From contig OY101118.1 of assembly GCA_956465555.1 (NCBI GenBank), forward strand, positions 3,121,751 through 3,185,750: 64,000 nt of DNA, read 5' to 3'. Below the pieces are notes generated by a model that was not told the origin of the DNA, searched no databases, and saw only the letters and a list, made by a program, of their open reading frames with translations. The DNA comes from Nitzschia sp. pyKryTriq1 (lineage: Eukaryota; Bacillariophyta; Bacillariophyceae; Bacillariales; Bacillariaceae). A program made the translations under genes and the position numbers. Shown here in pieces: positions 30,101 to 41,197 of this stretch (the stretch's first letter is position 1; every line of letters starts with the position of its first letter).

Positions 30101-33100
30101 GTATCCTTGCTGCGATTACGACTGCCTTTGATTCAATCAAAAAAGTACAAATCAGGGGTCTCATTTTGAATGACTTGTGTTGCACGGACGGACAATATGT
30201 ATCTCCGTACTCTTCTCACAGAACTGAACTGTCACATCTGCTGCAGTACATGATGAGCGCGAATTTCAAGCAAGGGAGATTGGTTCACGACGTTCTAGTC
30301 GAGTCTTTTCCGAGATGGCCGCGTTCTCTCGAAAACCAAAATCTAAGGCCGGCGTTCGATGCCTTATTATCGTTCGGCTGTCGGTTCAATTCTTTGAACG
30401 AGATAGCGGGCAAGATTCTCATGCTTGCCAGCCAAAATATGTCGGACGACTCCGACGATAGCGTTGTGGATCTGGACCTGGTAACAACATTCTTCACATT
30501 CGTGAAGCAACTGAAAGATGCGTTGTCAAACGAAGAAACACCAGAAAAAGACGTCCAAAGCTCTGAAAGAAACGAGGGCGATATTAAACCGTCCAGGTCG
30601 CCAAAATCCATTTCTCCGCTAGGAAGAAGGTGCTCTTTTGTCGAGAAGACAGGCTACCATGGGCAGCACTGGTACAATTGCTACACGTGTGGACTTGTAT
30701 GGGAAAAGGGTTGCTGTACTCTCTGTGCATTGGTCTGTCACAAAGGACACGACGTGGCGTACTCCCGCTATAGTTCCTTCTTTTGCGACTGTGCAGCTGA
30801 AGATGGAACAGTTTCGTCTCAAAATCGTGTTTCCTGCCGTTGTATGATCCAGCTCCCAGCCGGCGATGTAAATAAACTCTTCGAGTCAGAGAGCTCGGAC
30901 ATCAACATTGGAGAACCAAAGTCAGAAGAGAAACAGACTTGTACCGCGACAAAGGAGCTTCGCTTTCCTTCACTGAGCATTGAAATCGTCCACAATTCGT
31001 TCAGCGATGTGGCAAGGCTTGCCCTTGCAGATCTTTCCAAAGCTTTGTCCGCAGAGCCATGGTTCATGGCTCTTTTCAATCTATTGAAAGACCAGTTCAG
31101 ACATTGGAAAAGCTCCAAGCCGTCTGTTTCTGACATTTTGCCAGTTCTAGCTGACGGGCCTCTGCAGGCCAATATCAGACCAACACACCGCGTGTCACCA
31201 GTGATCCTTCGGAGCAAACTGCGCGGCCGACACGCCAAGCCGCTTGATTTGAAGAATCTCTCTGCAAAGACGATGTTGCCAATTCGATCTGTGAAAGGTT
31301 TTCAGACAAAGATGTCGTCCGATACGTCGTCGAACGCACAGCTGCTTGCGAAACTCGCGAGAAATGATATTTCGAGATGCAATTTGGTGTCCGATTCTAG
31401 AGGAAGGATGGTGCTAGCGGAGCCCTGCTCGCTTCTTTTCTGCAGCGCTGTTCCTGCCGCTGCGACCCGCTACACCGGCAGGGCCCATGAGAGCCCGCTC
31501 ACACGACAGCAGATGTGTATACTTGGAACTTCGACGATTGCATTCAACATTGTTGGAATGCGTCTATGTTCCGACAACGAGAGGCACCTGCTCGTATGGG
31601 GCGTCTCTGACGCGTGTGTCGTGGTTGTGAAACCTCATTGGGACGGCGTAGAGACAAAAATCGATCTTGTACTTAATCTTGATCAGAACGATGGTGATTC
31701 GGACCATATCGTCAAATGCGAATTCGTCTCAGGCTCCCAGACGAACCTCGTCGTCGGCTGTGGACGATATGTTCGCGTCTTCGACATATCGCGGACAAAA
31801 GACAAGCGTGCGAATGCTGTTGTGGCCTACAACTTGGGCTTTGAAGCTTCACTACGAGATATTGCCCTTGTACCGCTTGCCATTTCTGACAAAAAAGAAA
31901 TCGATCCCGAAATTCTGCTGAGGCAAGAGCAGGAAACGATATCCAGAATGTTCATGCTCCTAGAAAACGGGCGTCTGCACTCGGTCGATCTCAAGGCGGA
32001 CTCTGAAGGACGTATGGAATCTCCTTCTGATCAACCTTGCGAGCTCAGTGGATCAGTTTCCCTGCCAACCTCAGGAGTCAGACCACGCACAGGTTCGCCA
32101 CCTGGAGTTGCCGGCTCGTCAGCGAAATCGCTTGGCGAGGCTTCGAGGATATTCTATCTGAGACAGAGCCGAATGCTTCTTTACAAATGTGTTTCGTCTT
32201 GCGTCCTTGCATTGATGCTTGACCCCGGTGGCCAAGTTGAAGGCTCTTTTGAGCTTATTCCTCATGTTATCTCTTCTGACATCTTATGGAACGGTATTGA
32301 CGGCCATTCGATTGTCGGTCCGTACACTCATTGGACTGAGCTAGGAGTCGTTTACAGCGACAACGGCATATATTTTCGAGTAGCCTGCATCGGCAGGTCC
32401 TCGAGGACGAATCAACCAAAAATGATATGCATCGAGTTCAACGAGAGTGATGTCCGTGTGAAGGAAATCATGTGGTCGGCCGCCAGCTCCATCGGTCTTA
32501 GCCTCAGTCTATCTTTTGAGGGTCTCTCCGCATTTTCGCTACCATTTGTTGGCGATGCCAGAAAAGAGTACCGCTCTTTTGGTGAACGAACGTTTCTTTG
32601 CACAACAACTTCTGCCGGGTCACTTTTATTTTTTGGAGAGGAGGTTGTCGACACGTTAGAATCTGCCGACGCTGAAGCCAGCGAACGAGGATCATTGTCC
32701 CTCGTTTCTTTATCAGGAGTCACGCCGCTTCAAGTCGAAAAGCCTGTATTTCCGCTAACAATTTTCGAAAAGCTGAAAAACGTTAGTGATTCCGAGGAGG
32801 TTGTGTTCGCGGGCGAAGGCACGGGGTGGTAAGTTATGGATCGTCCAATATTGTTGGTTACACCTATCCAATATTTTTGGTTACACCTACATTCATGATC
32901 ATCTGACCTCTTTCCGAAGTGACCCAGCTGAACTAAAATCTAGACTACTGAGGGACCGCAGCTCGTCTCTCATCTGTCATCGGAGAGAAGGTTGTACGCT
33001 GTCGATTTCACTTCGGTCCGGTAGGCAAGAAAAATCAAGCGGGGGCCCTGGCGATTCTGCAGACAAGATATCAGATCGGAGCCATACGATTGTGGCTCTG

Positions 33101-36100
33101 AGGGTCCTCGTTGGCTCGACAGTCAGCCAAATACCGTCGAAAATAACCATTCAAGGACGACCTATCGATCTCACGCCCAGGATGAAGAAATGGTATAGCA
33201 TGCCTTTAACGAACGAAGAAATTGCTCTCGGAGTACGCACTGGGATGATCTCAGTTGGGATAGGCTCACCATTCGACGCTGGAAGCAGCAGTAGTGTGGA
33301 CGCAATTGAAGTGTATGTAACAGAGAGAGACGAGGTAAATGACTGGCTTCAAAGATCGTATATCAAGAGCAATGAAAAGCACGAAGAAGAGAGCAATCAG
33401 GTCGCGAGACGAAATATTTTGACGTCGTGTGAAGGGGACGACGACGATGACGACGAAAACACCAGAGGATTACTTTCAAGTGTCCGCGCCTTGTCGTTTC
33501 TTTGTGAGCTATGTCCCGAATCGGCTCTCAATGGCGTGGACAGTCAACGCCTCTTTCTGCGCGATCTTGTCGAGGATACAGCCTTCACGAGAAACAAACT
33601 CGTCGGCGAAACGGTTCGTGGACTTGTGACAAAACTCGAACCGAACGACAGACTTCGAAGCTCGCTCTACGACGAGAGTATTTTGCGCGGCTGGATGAAA
33701 ACGTTGGCAGACGCTAAACGCCTTCAGGATGAGTCTACCACAAGTGTCGCTAACTCGAAGGCAAGGTGGGAGGCTACCCGCACAATCCTTCGGGACAGCC
33801 TCAATGCCGTTTCCAAAATATCACGAGAGCGACCGATGAACTACCTCCAGTGCATGGGAAATGTTTCTGAGACAGATGATTCATCGGGATCAATTGCCCT
33901 GGACGCTAGTAGATTGATTCTAGAAGGCGCACGCCGTTCTTTACCATGCAGCGACCTTATCGACGGTCCCGGAGGAATCATTGAGCTGTGCTTGACCGAG
34001 ATTGCTATTGGAAATAGTACGGAATATGGGGAGCATCTGGCCAAATTCGACATTGTCAAGAAATTCTTGCAATCGACCAATCGCGACGTCGCCGAGGTTG
34101 CCTGTCGAGCCGTCTCGGCATTCTGCGAGAGGCAGGGTCTTGCGAATCAAGACGAGGACGGCTTATTTGTGATACTGGAAAGATCTCGACTAATTGCATA
34201 CAGGTGTGATAGTTGTGGGCTTTGCCCATTGAAGGATATCAAATATACGTATCTCGAGGAAGACATTGAGTAAGTTTCATCGTCCGGTTTTTGAGCGAGT
34301 GCCGAATGAAAATCACTAACTTAGTTCTTGCACTTTTTAATGAAAGCCTCTGCAAATCATGTTTCGACATGGCAGAGACGTTTGCCGGAAAAAATAAGTT
34401 CGACGCGGACGTCGAGGTGTCTATTGACGGCCGTACTGTTGGTGCCGAAAGCAAACTTACTTGTGCCCAGCTGCGGCAAATGCAAGCTGTTCCACTAGCC
34501 AAGATGGATATCATTGCTGCTCGTCAGAGCTTCGAGCTCTCCGATGAAGCTATGGATGAAGACGAAGAACTACAGAAAGCGCTTCGTTTGAGTCTGGGCG
34601 AGAATGCGTCGGAATATGGTCAGGAAACTTATGAAAACTTTGTTTCGCATCTGTTCGCTAGCACCTTGGAGGTATTATCGGCTATGCTGAAAAGCTCCCA
34701 ACCAAGCTCTAAACTTGCCCCAGTGCTTCGCTTGCTACTTGATCTTATTCGAAACTCCAGCAATGCAAGCTCACAGAATGACTGGGCGAAGCGTTTTGCA
34801 AGAGAGGTGTCACAAGGAATCGCTATCTTATTGAATCTTCATGATTCAGATGGTGGAAGGCATCCAGGCTCGATTTGGTCAATCATTTCATGCCTCCGTT
34901 CGATGCAGCTTCTTCTGTTCCCCGATGTGGAGGATTCTGCTTCTTTCTTTGAGCAGCTCCATTCTGACGACGACACTCGATCGAGGACGCATCCTGACGT
35001 CGTTTGTGATACCCATCAGATCCCTGCTGTAAGAAGGCGAAGCGCAAAAGGAAAAAATAAGGATCGCCGATTCTATGTTTGTGGCAAAGAGAGAGGACAA
35101 AGATGCAACTTCTTCAAATGGGCCGACGATGTAGAGTCGAAATCTCGTGGCAAATCACGAATTTCCTCCAGCTTAAAAGACATTGTGCGCACATACCTAT
35201 GGTATCAACCAAACCCAAGTGAGATCTCGTTGAATATCGTTCTCTGTGAAATGCTAGAAAACGAAATGTTCAATGACAACGAAGACGACGTGGACTTGAC
35301 GTCGTCTCATAGTGGTCATCCCCCTGACACAAGAAAGGGCCAAGGACGGCTACCAAGCCAATATGGGAAGGGTGAAATGGAGAGAGATATCGAAGACGGT
35401 GTTTTCTGCAGCCGCGAGAAGCTTCAAGATGTAATTCTCGCGAGTCGAGACGAGAATGCGGCAGAGAAGAAGGTAGAGCCTCTCATTGATCTTCAAGGAT
35501 CTGGCGAGAGCAAGAGCTGCCTTCTGGAAGCCTGTCTCGGCTTGCTTGCCCTGGTTGCAGACTATAAATCGCAAGGAATAACCCGGTGGTTCTCATTGCT
35601 TTGCGAAATCGATATCTCCGCCGCCAAATCACCTGAAGTGCGAAGTCTTGCACGCAAGGTTCTGAAAGTATTGTGCGGCAAGAAACGAGTAATGTATCAT
35701 TCCATCAGGGACCATTTCTCATTTGGATTTCAGCTACAGGCGCTGTACAAGAACGCTGCGCCGATGCTTGAAGCTGGTCTTTTGGTCAGCGAAAGAACTC
35801 GCGTCTGCAGTCCTCAATGGTCGACAACGAAGAAACTAGATTGGTCAACGCTGACATACGGTGAATTGATTGGCGTCGACGATCTGATCACGGGGGCTGA
35901 CTGCCCGCAGGGAAAGTTGCGAAAAGTTGGAAAGGTCCTAGACGATTTATGGAGTGTCATAAAGAATGGTGGAGAAAGCTGGAGGCGGTTTTGTGGCCAC
36001 GTCTCACTCCCACCGTCACATCGGAACGGACCGAAGGCAGACACCGGAACCTCCAGCGTCGAGCAAAAAATGCTGGAGTCGCAACCGGTAGTCGCTCTTT

Positions 36101-38682
36101 TCTGGGTCGCATGTTCTCTTTCGGGTGTCCACCAAATCAAGGCCCTTCGATTGCTGGACGCAGCTCTCACTACCCCGGGAGAAAAAGTCATGTCGGAAAC
36201 TGGGTCGATTATCGACGAGGATGTTTTATCTACGATAAGCGGCGCTCGTCCGCTAGCCCCAGAAACACTCCTACTGACTGGAGACAAAAGGTTGTCGATC
36301 GACGACCTGGCAGCTTTTACTTTCAATTTTGTGTTCGGGGGCAAAATTGCTGATCTCCGGAAGGTTGGCTATAACCTCTGCGCCAAGATTGTGCCGCACC
36401 TGTCTGTCCCTGAGCGAGGTCTTCTATTCGAGAAGATACTGTCGTCCAGATACTTAGACGCTGCAAAGAATGGAAAGGGGTGCATTGAATACCTGAATCT
36501 CCTCCAAGTCTTCGCACAGAGTCTTGATCCTACTACCGTCCCTTTGCGGCAGTATGGCGATCTTGTGCTTGATTCGTTTATCCACCAGATTGACTCTGTG
36601 AAGTACGACAGATCTAACGGTGAATGGCTGGTTTCCGAGGCCGGAAATGGGGCATCAGTCAAAAAGAAGTTCGATCTATCTGAGTGCCTTTACTGTCTGC
36701 AGACGAATCTAACGACATCTCTCAAGGAGGGCCAGAAATCGCAGGAAAGACGAGATGCTATTTCCACCACCCGGTCGCCCAGACGATCCATTTCTAGCAC
36801 AGCTATTTCGAAGCGAGCGTCGTCCAAGATCTCTTCTCGTCCGCCAACGAAGTGGCATCCAGACCAAGTGAGCACTTTTTCTAGATACAGACTGGACACT
36901 TTGAAATTTGCATCGTCGAGTGACGAATTCAGCTCCTTCTTCGCTTTGAGACACCGGGTGGTAATGAGTGACATCTCCCTCACGGTGAATGACCCACGAG
37001 GGCGATTCATCAAAAATGTTTCTGTTTACTACTCTTCTAGGCCCGCAAGCGACCCTGCTGAACTAAAAGCGGATGATTACGCTTTCCAGTGGCAAAAATG
37101 CGCCACGTTGAGCCTTGCGCGAGGAGCTTCACGAGCGAGTGCAAGTATTCCACATCCGGTAGCGGCGGCCAATCTGAAAATCGAGTACACCGATTTCTAT
37201 GAGCGTCCAGGAGGATCCAAGGCTTCAGATGGATCGCTTCTGGTGCATTGTCCACGGTGTACACGAGGTGAGAATTCATCACTCCTTTCATCGGAATAGC
37301 GTGTTCTTGGCTTCAGCTCACCATGTCTTACATCGTCTCCACTCGTAGTTGTCACGAATGCCCATGGAGTGTGTGGAAATTGCGGAGAAGTTGCTTTCCA
37401 ATGCCGCAAATGCCGCCATATCAATTACGATCGGCTTGATGCTTTTCTCTGCGTCGAGTGTGGGTATTGTGCCAGCGGTACATTCTCCCTGGAAGTAACT
37501 GCTGCGGTCGCCTCAAACGCGATTGCAATCATGAACGATAAAGACTGCGAAAGCGCCATTAGGATGCTGGGAGCCGTCAATACCATGCACGACGAAGTCA
37601 AGGCTACATTAATCCGTACTTTCCGGCAGATCGAGGAACGAAATCAAACATCGAAAACGGCCAATTCCTCCTTCGGTGACGATATGAACAGGGCTTTCAT
37701 GGGATTGCCACCTATTCTGGAAGGTAGCAAGACCAAGCACGCCGACTCCTACCTTGACCGACTTGATAAACCGGGCTCAATCATCAAGCTAGCCGCCCGC
37801 CCTGAGGCATCGCATGTCTCCAGTCGTGCCTCCGCTTCGGCAGATCGAACACGATCCCTTCTACGCCTAGCCAGGCAAATTAGGAATGAATCATCGGGCT
37901 CCGCTTGGGACCGGCGTCGTTCTGGTGACATGATTATTCGCCATCTTGGTAGGGGCATTGCAGTTGATAATATTGAAGATGAAAGAGACTTGATTGGGCT
38001 GCTTGAGGATGGAAACCTACTGGATTCTTCTGACGCTCTCACCCGAACTATTGCCAACGCTCGTGCTGGGCTGGGGGGCGCCTCAAGTGGACAACGTGAT
38101 CCTCCTGAGGACTCCAATACTGCAAATGCTTTGACAGAGAAGAAGGAACCGTCGGCCAAAGACACGCTGGAGGAGTGCCAGCGTCTACATTTGCTCATGC
38201 GAGAGGCACAGCGCGAGCGTTACGAGCTAAAACGCCGAATAGGCGCCTGGCAACGCTTGAACCAGGGTTCCCTGGTTGACCTTGGGTTTCCAATCCAAGA
38301 GGACGATCCGATTTCAACATGCCACTGCTCCGTATGTGGATCAACAGTCGCGTTCCACCTGCTGAGCCTCTGGTCTTCTCTTTTCACAGCGGGACCGTCG
38401 GAGGTTGACGTTGATGGAGACTTCTTGAGTCTTTTATTGTCTGAATCGACTTCAGTCGGAAAGACACTGTCAGACTGTATGCGTGAAGTCGTCAAAGACA
38501 TTGCCACTAAATCTGAAAGTGGTGCCAAGCTCGTATTGGAAGAAGTACGAAAACGGCTCACGGCTACAAATGATCCCGTGTCGGCCGAAATTCTTGGAAG
38601 CATCATGAGTGTAAAGGATCATTTCATGGAGGAGGAATATTCTGACCTTGCCCTGGAACTTTTGGCCAAGCATGCCGTATGA
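24115..38682 (+). CDS. UBR4: UBR4/BIG-type protein, N-terminal part without E3 module, about 4,713 aa, 5 exons
   Basis: I place exons at 24115–24212, 24390–32828, 32920–34269, 34347–37267 and 37349–38682. All introns are GT–AG (177, 91, 77 and 81 nt) and the joined frame is open. Domains in order: a low-complexity N-terminus; helical repeats; a UBR box at about residues 2110–2190 (DNA about 30632–30850) with the CSF…QHWYNCYTCGL…CTLCALVCHKGH…FFCDC ligands; a propeller-like region (about 2360–2800) with LLVWGVSDACVV; a family-specific beta domain (PSKITIQGR…KWYSMPLT) near 2900–2990; a ZZ-like finger at about 3272–3310 built across intron 3; a UIM-like helix near 3365; a GRF-like finger near 3513–3557; and the Cys-rich CGNCGE…QCRKCRHINYD block near 4263–4310 built across intron 4. 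It ends soon after CHCSVCGS. The hemiRING part is missing here and lies at 7403–13825 on the other strand. Confidence 0.9.
24213..24389 (+). other. Intron 1 of UBR4 N-part (177 nt, frame-neutral)
   Basis: It starts GTATGT and ends GATGCAG. Its length is a multiple of three and it has no in-frame stop, so retention would add about 59 residues without breaking the frame. The encoded stretch is hydrophobic and Cys-containing, unlike the Gly/Ser/Thr-rich flanks, which favours removal. Confidence 0.65.
30632..30850 (+). other. UBR box of the UBR4 N-part
   Basis: Cys/His spacing fits the N-degron-binding UBR zinc domain. The HWYNCYTCGL, CTLCALVCHKGHDV and YSSFFCDCAAED blocks are very like animal UBR4. 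A further C-R-C follows. It sits inside exon 2. Confidence 0.9.
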
Positions 38683-38819
38683 AAATGAGTACGAGTACTG
38701 AAACAGCGAATAGAATACGAAAGCAACTCCCCCAATGGACCCTACTAGCGATACCTTTACATAATAACTTATTTAACAAAGAGTACTATGAGTATTGCCA
38801 GAGTAGCTAGAGAATGTAT
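38683..38819. other. 137-nt spacer between UBR4 N-part and lipase stops
   Basis: Convergent 3' ends. Under the inversion model this is the second breakpoint zone. Confidence 0.4.
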
Positions 38820-40505
38820 TTACTGTGGACTTGCAATCGCTGCTTCCGTCAAAGTCATTTCTTCCTCATTGTCGGCTTCGGCGGTAGGGTCATCGCTGCT
38901 GCTGCTGCTTGCTTTCTGGCTATTGGCCCTGCTCAAAACACTCAACGCCTTCCATGCTCTGGTAATCCCGCTCTTTGGCAAAGGGCTGAGTCGGTAGTCC
39001 TTGGCAAAAAGCTTTCCGACTATTTCGTCATCGTTGTATAGGTCGTCCAGCGTCTTGCTACTCAGAAGTGTGCGGCAAGATTCAAAGCGTTGTTCGTATT
39101 CATCGCAGGAATGATACTTCTCGACAGTCGAAAACTCACTCTTGCAAAGATGATACAAGGCTTTGACCAAACTCTTTCCCGCGTCCATGGCATCTGTCAC
39201 CTCTTTTGCAAAATCTTGAGCATTGTCGCATTGGTTCTCCTTTGGATATTGAATCAATTGTTCGACCACTTCCTTACCATCCTTGTCCGTGACTTTCTTC
39301 AATTGGACGGTAATTCCGACGTGTTTATATAGATTTCCGGCTCCTTGGACCATACTAAGAGCAGGACTAAAAAAGGCGGCCTTTGGTACGGCAAAGGGCA
39401 TGAGCGTGACCATGTCTTCTCGATTGGCAATCCTCAAGTGCTGCAGTCGGCGACGACGCTCCAATTCTTGAAACGCATGTCGGAATTTCCAATTTCCACA
39501 AAATGGACTCGCAATCGAGTACACAACTACCCGATGGCTGGGCACCAAGTCAATCAATTCATCGTCACAGGCCGCGTAGAATCCACAGAGGGTGGACAGC
39601 GCTCCGCCAAGAGAATGCCCCGTCATGTAGAGCGAATATCCAGGATTTTCTCTCAGAAGTCCCTTGGCATCCTCAAGAATTTCATGCAATCGCGTTGTTT
39701 CCGAGTCTTTTCTCTTGTAAAACAGATACTCATAAAATCCCGTATGTATCCGAATCTTGGATGGCATCTCTTCTTCGGTAATGGGAAGACTTATTCCTTC
39801 TTCTTTCACCATCACATCGAGCACAGGGTTGTCCAACTCCTTCTGAGCACATTTCGCGTCTTGGAGGAAGTCTTTGTTGGTGACACTCCCTCGAAATATA
39901 ATAGTGATTCTCTTTTTGAATGGGTTCAAAACGATTCCATGGACGATTTCTTCCTTGGAATTGTCGTCGACAAACTGTTTCAAAACAATAGGAGGAGGAA
40001 TATTGGCTTTAGGTTCCTCGTCCCCAGATGCTGCTGCTGCTGCTGATGATGATGCGCCACCTCGAAATAGCCCACCCAAAAGGTAGCTTGCCGAAAAGGG
40101 ACTGGTCTGTCGCTGACTACTAGTAGTACTGGGCTGTCGTTCTTCTTCCTCTTCGGCGGCGACACCACCGGCCTGATGATAGGCTTGCTTGAGCGTGTGG
40201 AGTCTGGATTCCAGATATTCGTGATTCAGGGCACGCTCCGCCAACACTTCTTTATGAGTTTGAATCACTTCGAGAGTACGAGTGGCCGTCAAGGGAGGTT
40301 CCAGATCTTTCAAAGTCAAGTCTTGAATGGCGCCCTCTCGAATCATGTCGCGCAATTCCGCAAAGATGTAAATGATGACCGATCCAATCAAGAGCTCCAT
40401 GCCTTCTTCGTAGACGGAACCACGTGGTGGACTACTACTGGTACTACTACTGGTACTACTACTGGTACCACCACTACTCTTTTGTTTCGTATTGTCTTTC
40501 CTCAT
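38820..40505 (-). CDS. Class 3 lipase-like alpha/beta hydrolase, 561 aa
   Basis: The first ATG is at 40505. After a Ser-rich start comes ELLIGSVIIYIFAELRDMI, a hydrophobic helix that may dip into a membrane. The lipase_3 core has the nucleophile elbow TGHSLGGALS (DNA about 39600–39625, Ser in the centre). It is followed by YSIASPFCGNWKFR and the RIANREDMVTLMP strand with the likely catalytic Asp. The third triad member is probably the His of LYKHVGI. A regulatory-looking C-terminal part of about 130 residues has several Cys and ends acidic. Substrate is unknown; family members cleave triacylglycerols, galactolipids or lysophospholipids. No clear signal peptide was seen, so a cytosolic or membrane-face location is likely. 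Confidence 0.85.
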   Translation of the reverse strand: MRKDNTKQKSSGGTSSSTSSSTSSSPPRGSVYEEGMELLIGSVIIYIFAELRDMIREGAIQDLTLKDLEPPLTATRTLEVIQTHKEVLAERALNHEYLESRLHTLKQAYHQAGGVAAEEEEERQPSTTSSQRQTSPFSASYLLGGLFRGGASSSAAAAASGDEEPKANIPPPIVLKQFVDDNSKEEIVHGIVLNPFKKRITIIFRGSVTNKDFLQDAKCAQKELDNPVLDVMVKEEGISLPITEEEMPSKIRIHTGFYEYLFYKRKDSETTRLHEILEDAKGLLRENPGYSLYMTGHSLGGALSTLCGFYAACDDELIDLVPSHRVVVYSIASPFCGNWKFRHAFQELERRRRLQHLRIANREDMVTLMPFAVPKAAFFSPALSMVQGAGNLYKHVGITVQLKKVTDKDGKEVVEQLIQYPKENQCDNAQDFAKEVTDAMDAGKSLVKALYHLCKSEFSTVEKYHSCDEYEQRFESCRTLLSSKTLDDLYNDDEIVGKLFAKDYRLSPLPKSGITRAWKALSVLSRANSQKASSSSSDDPTAEADNEEEMTLTEAAIASPQ

Positions 40506-41197
40506 CGTTATAGCGTTGGACAGGATGTGTTTTTTTATGTTTTGATATGTGCGAGTAGAGTATGAACACAATACGAATATGCTTATGGTGTTCTTTCGAC
40601 TTTGTAGGTTGTGATCTACCGGTATGATGCGTGATCTTCGAGAGTTTTGTTTCGTGCTTCGTTCGTTCGTCCTTCGGTTGGATTTCCGAAGAACCTGGTA
40701 CTGTACGCGGTATTACGGGTATTTACGGGTTGGGTTGACAGGCTTGCATGTCAACGGACGGAGACACATGAAAAATACAATGGAAACTGTGTGTTTTTAC
40801 GGTTAAAAAAGTGGCCGTTGGAATACAACCAACAGTACAGTAGAATAAGAAAATGCCATGCATTTCCGATTAAAGAGATGAAGAGAATCAGAAATCATGT
40901 CACCTGGCCCGAATATATATTACATACTGAACGCGTGTCGTGGTAGAAGCTAGGCATATATCTTTTATTTAGTGATGCGCCAACGGTTACTTTCTCGTAT
41001 GCTGAGGGATTTGGCGACGAACGATCGAATATCATACTCAAAACCCGGCATCTCATTCATTCATCATCCTCCTCAAGAACGAAAGTCGTAAGTCTCAACA
41101 ACAACAAAACAAAGTTGTCAGAGAGCTTCTTTTTTAACACAGTCAATCAGTCAGGTTGATAAATTTTAGTGATCGAGTGAGTGGGAAACGGATAAAA
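40506..41197. other. Divergent promoter region, lipase (-) and 519-aa gene (+)
   Basis: No gene. It contains a TACCGGTA palindrome near 40616–40623, an AT-rich stretch near 40912–40922 (gaatatatattac) and another near 40952–40972. Short frames here have no recognisable content. Confidence 0.4.
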
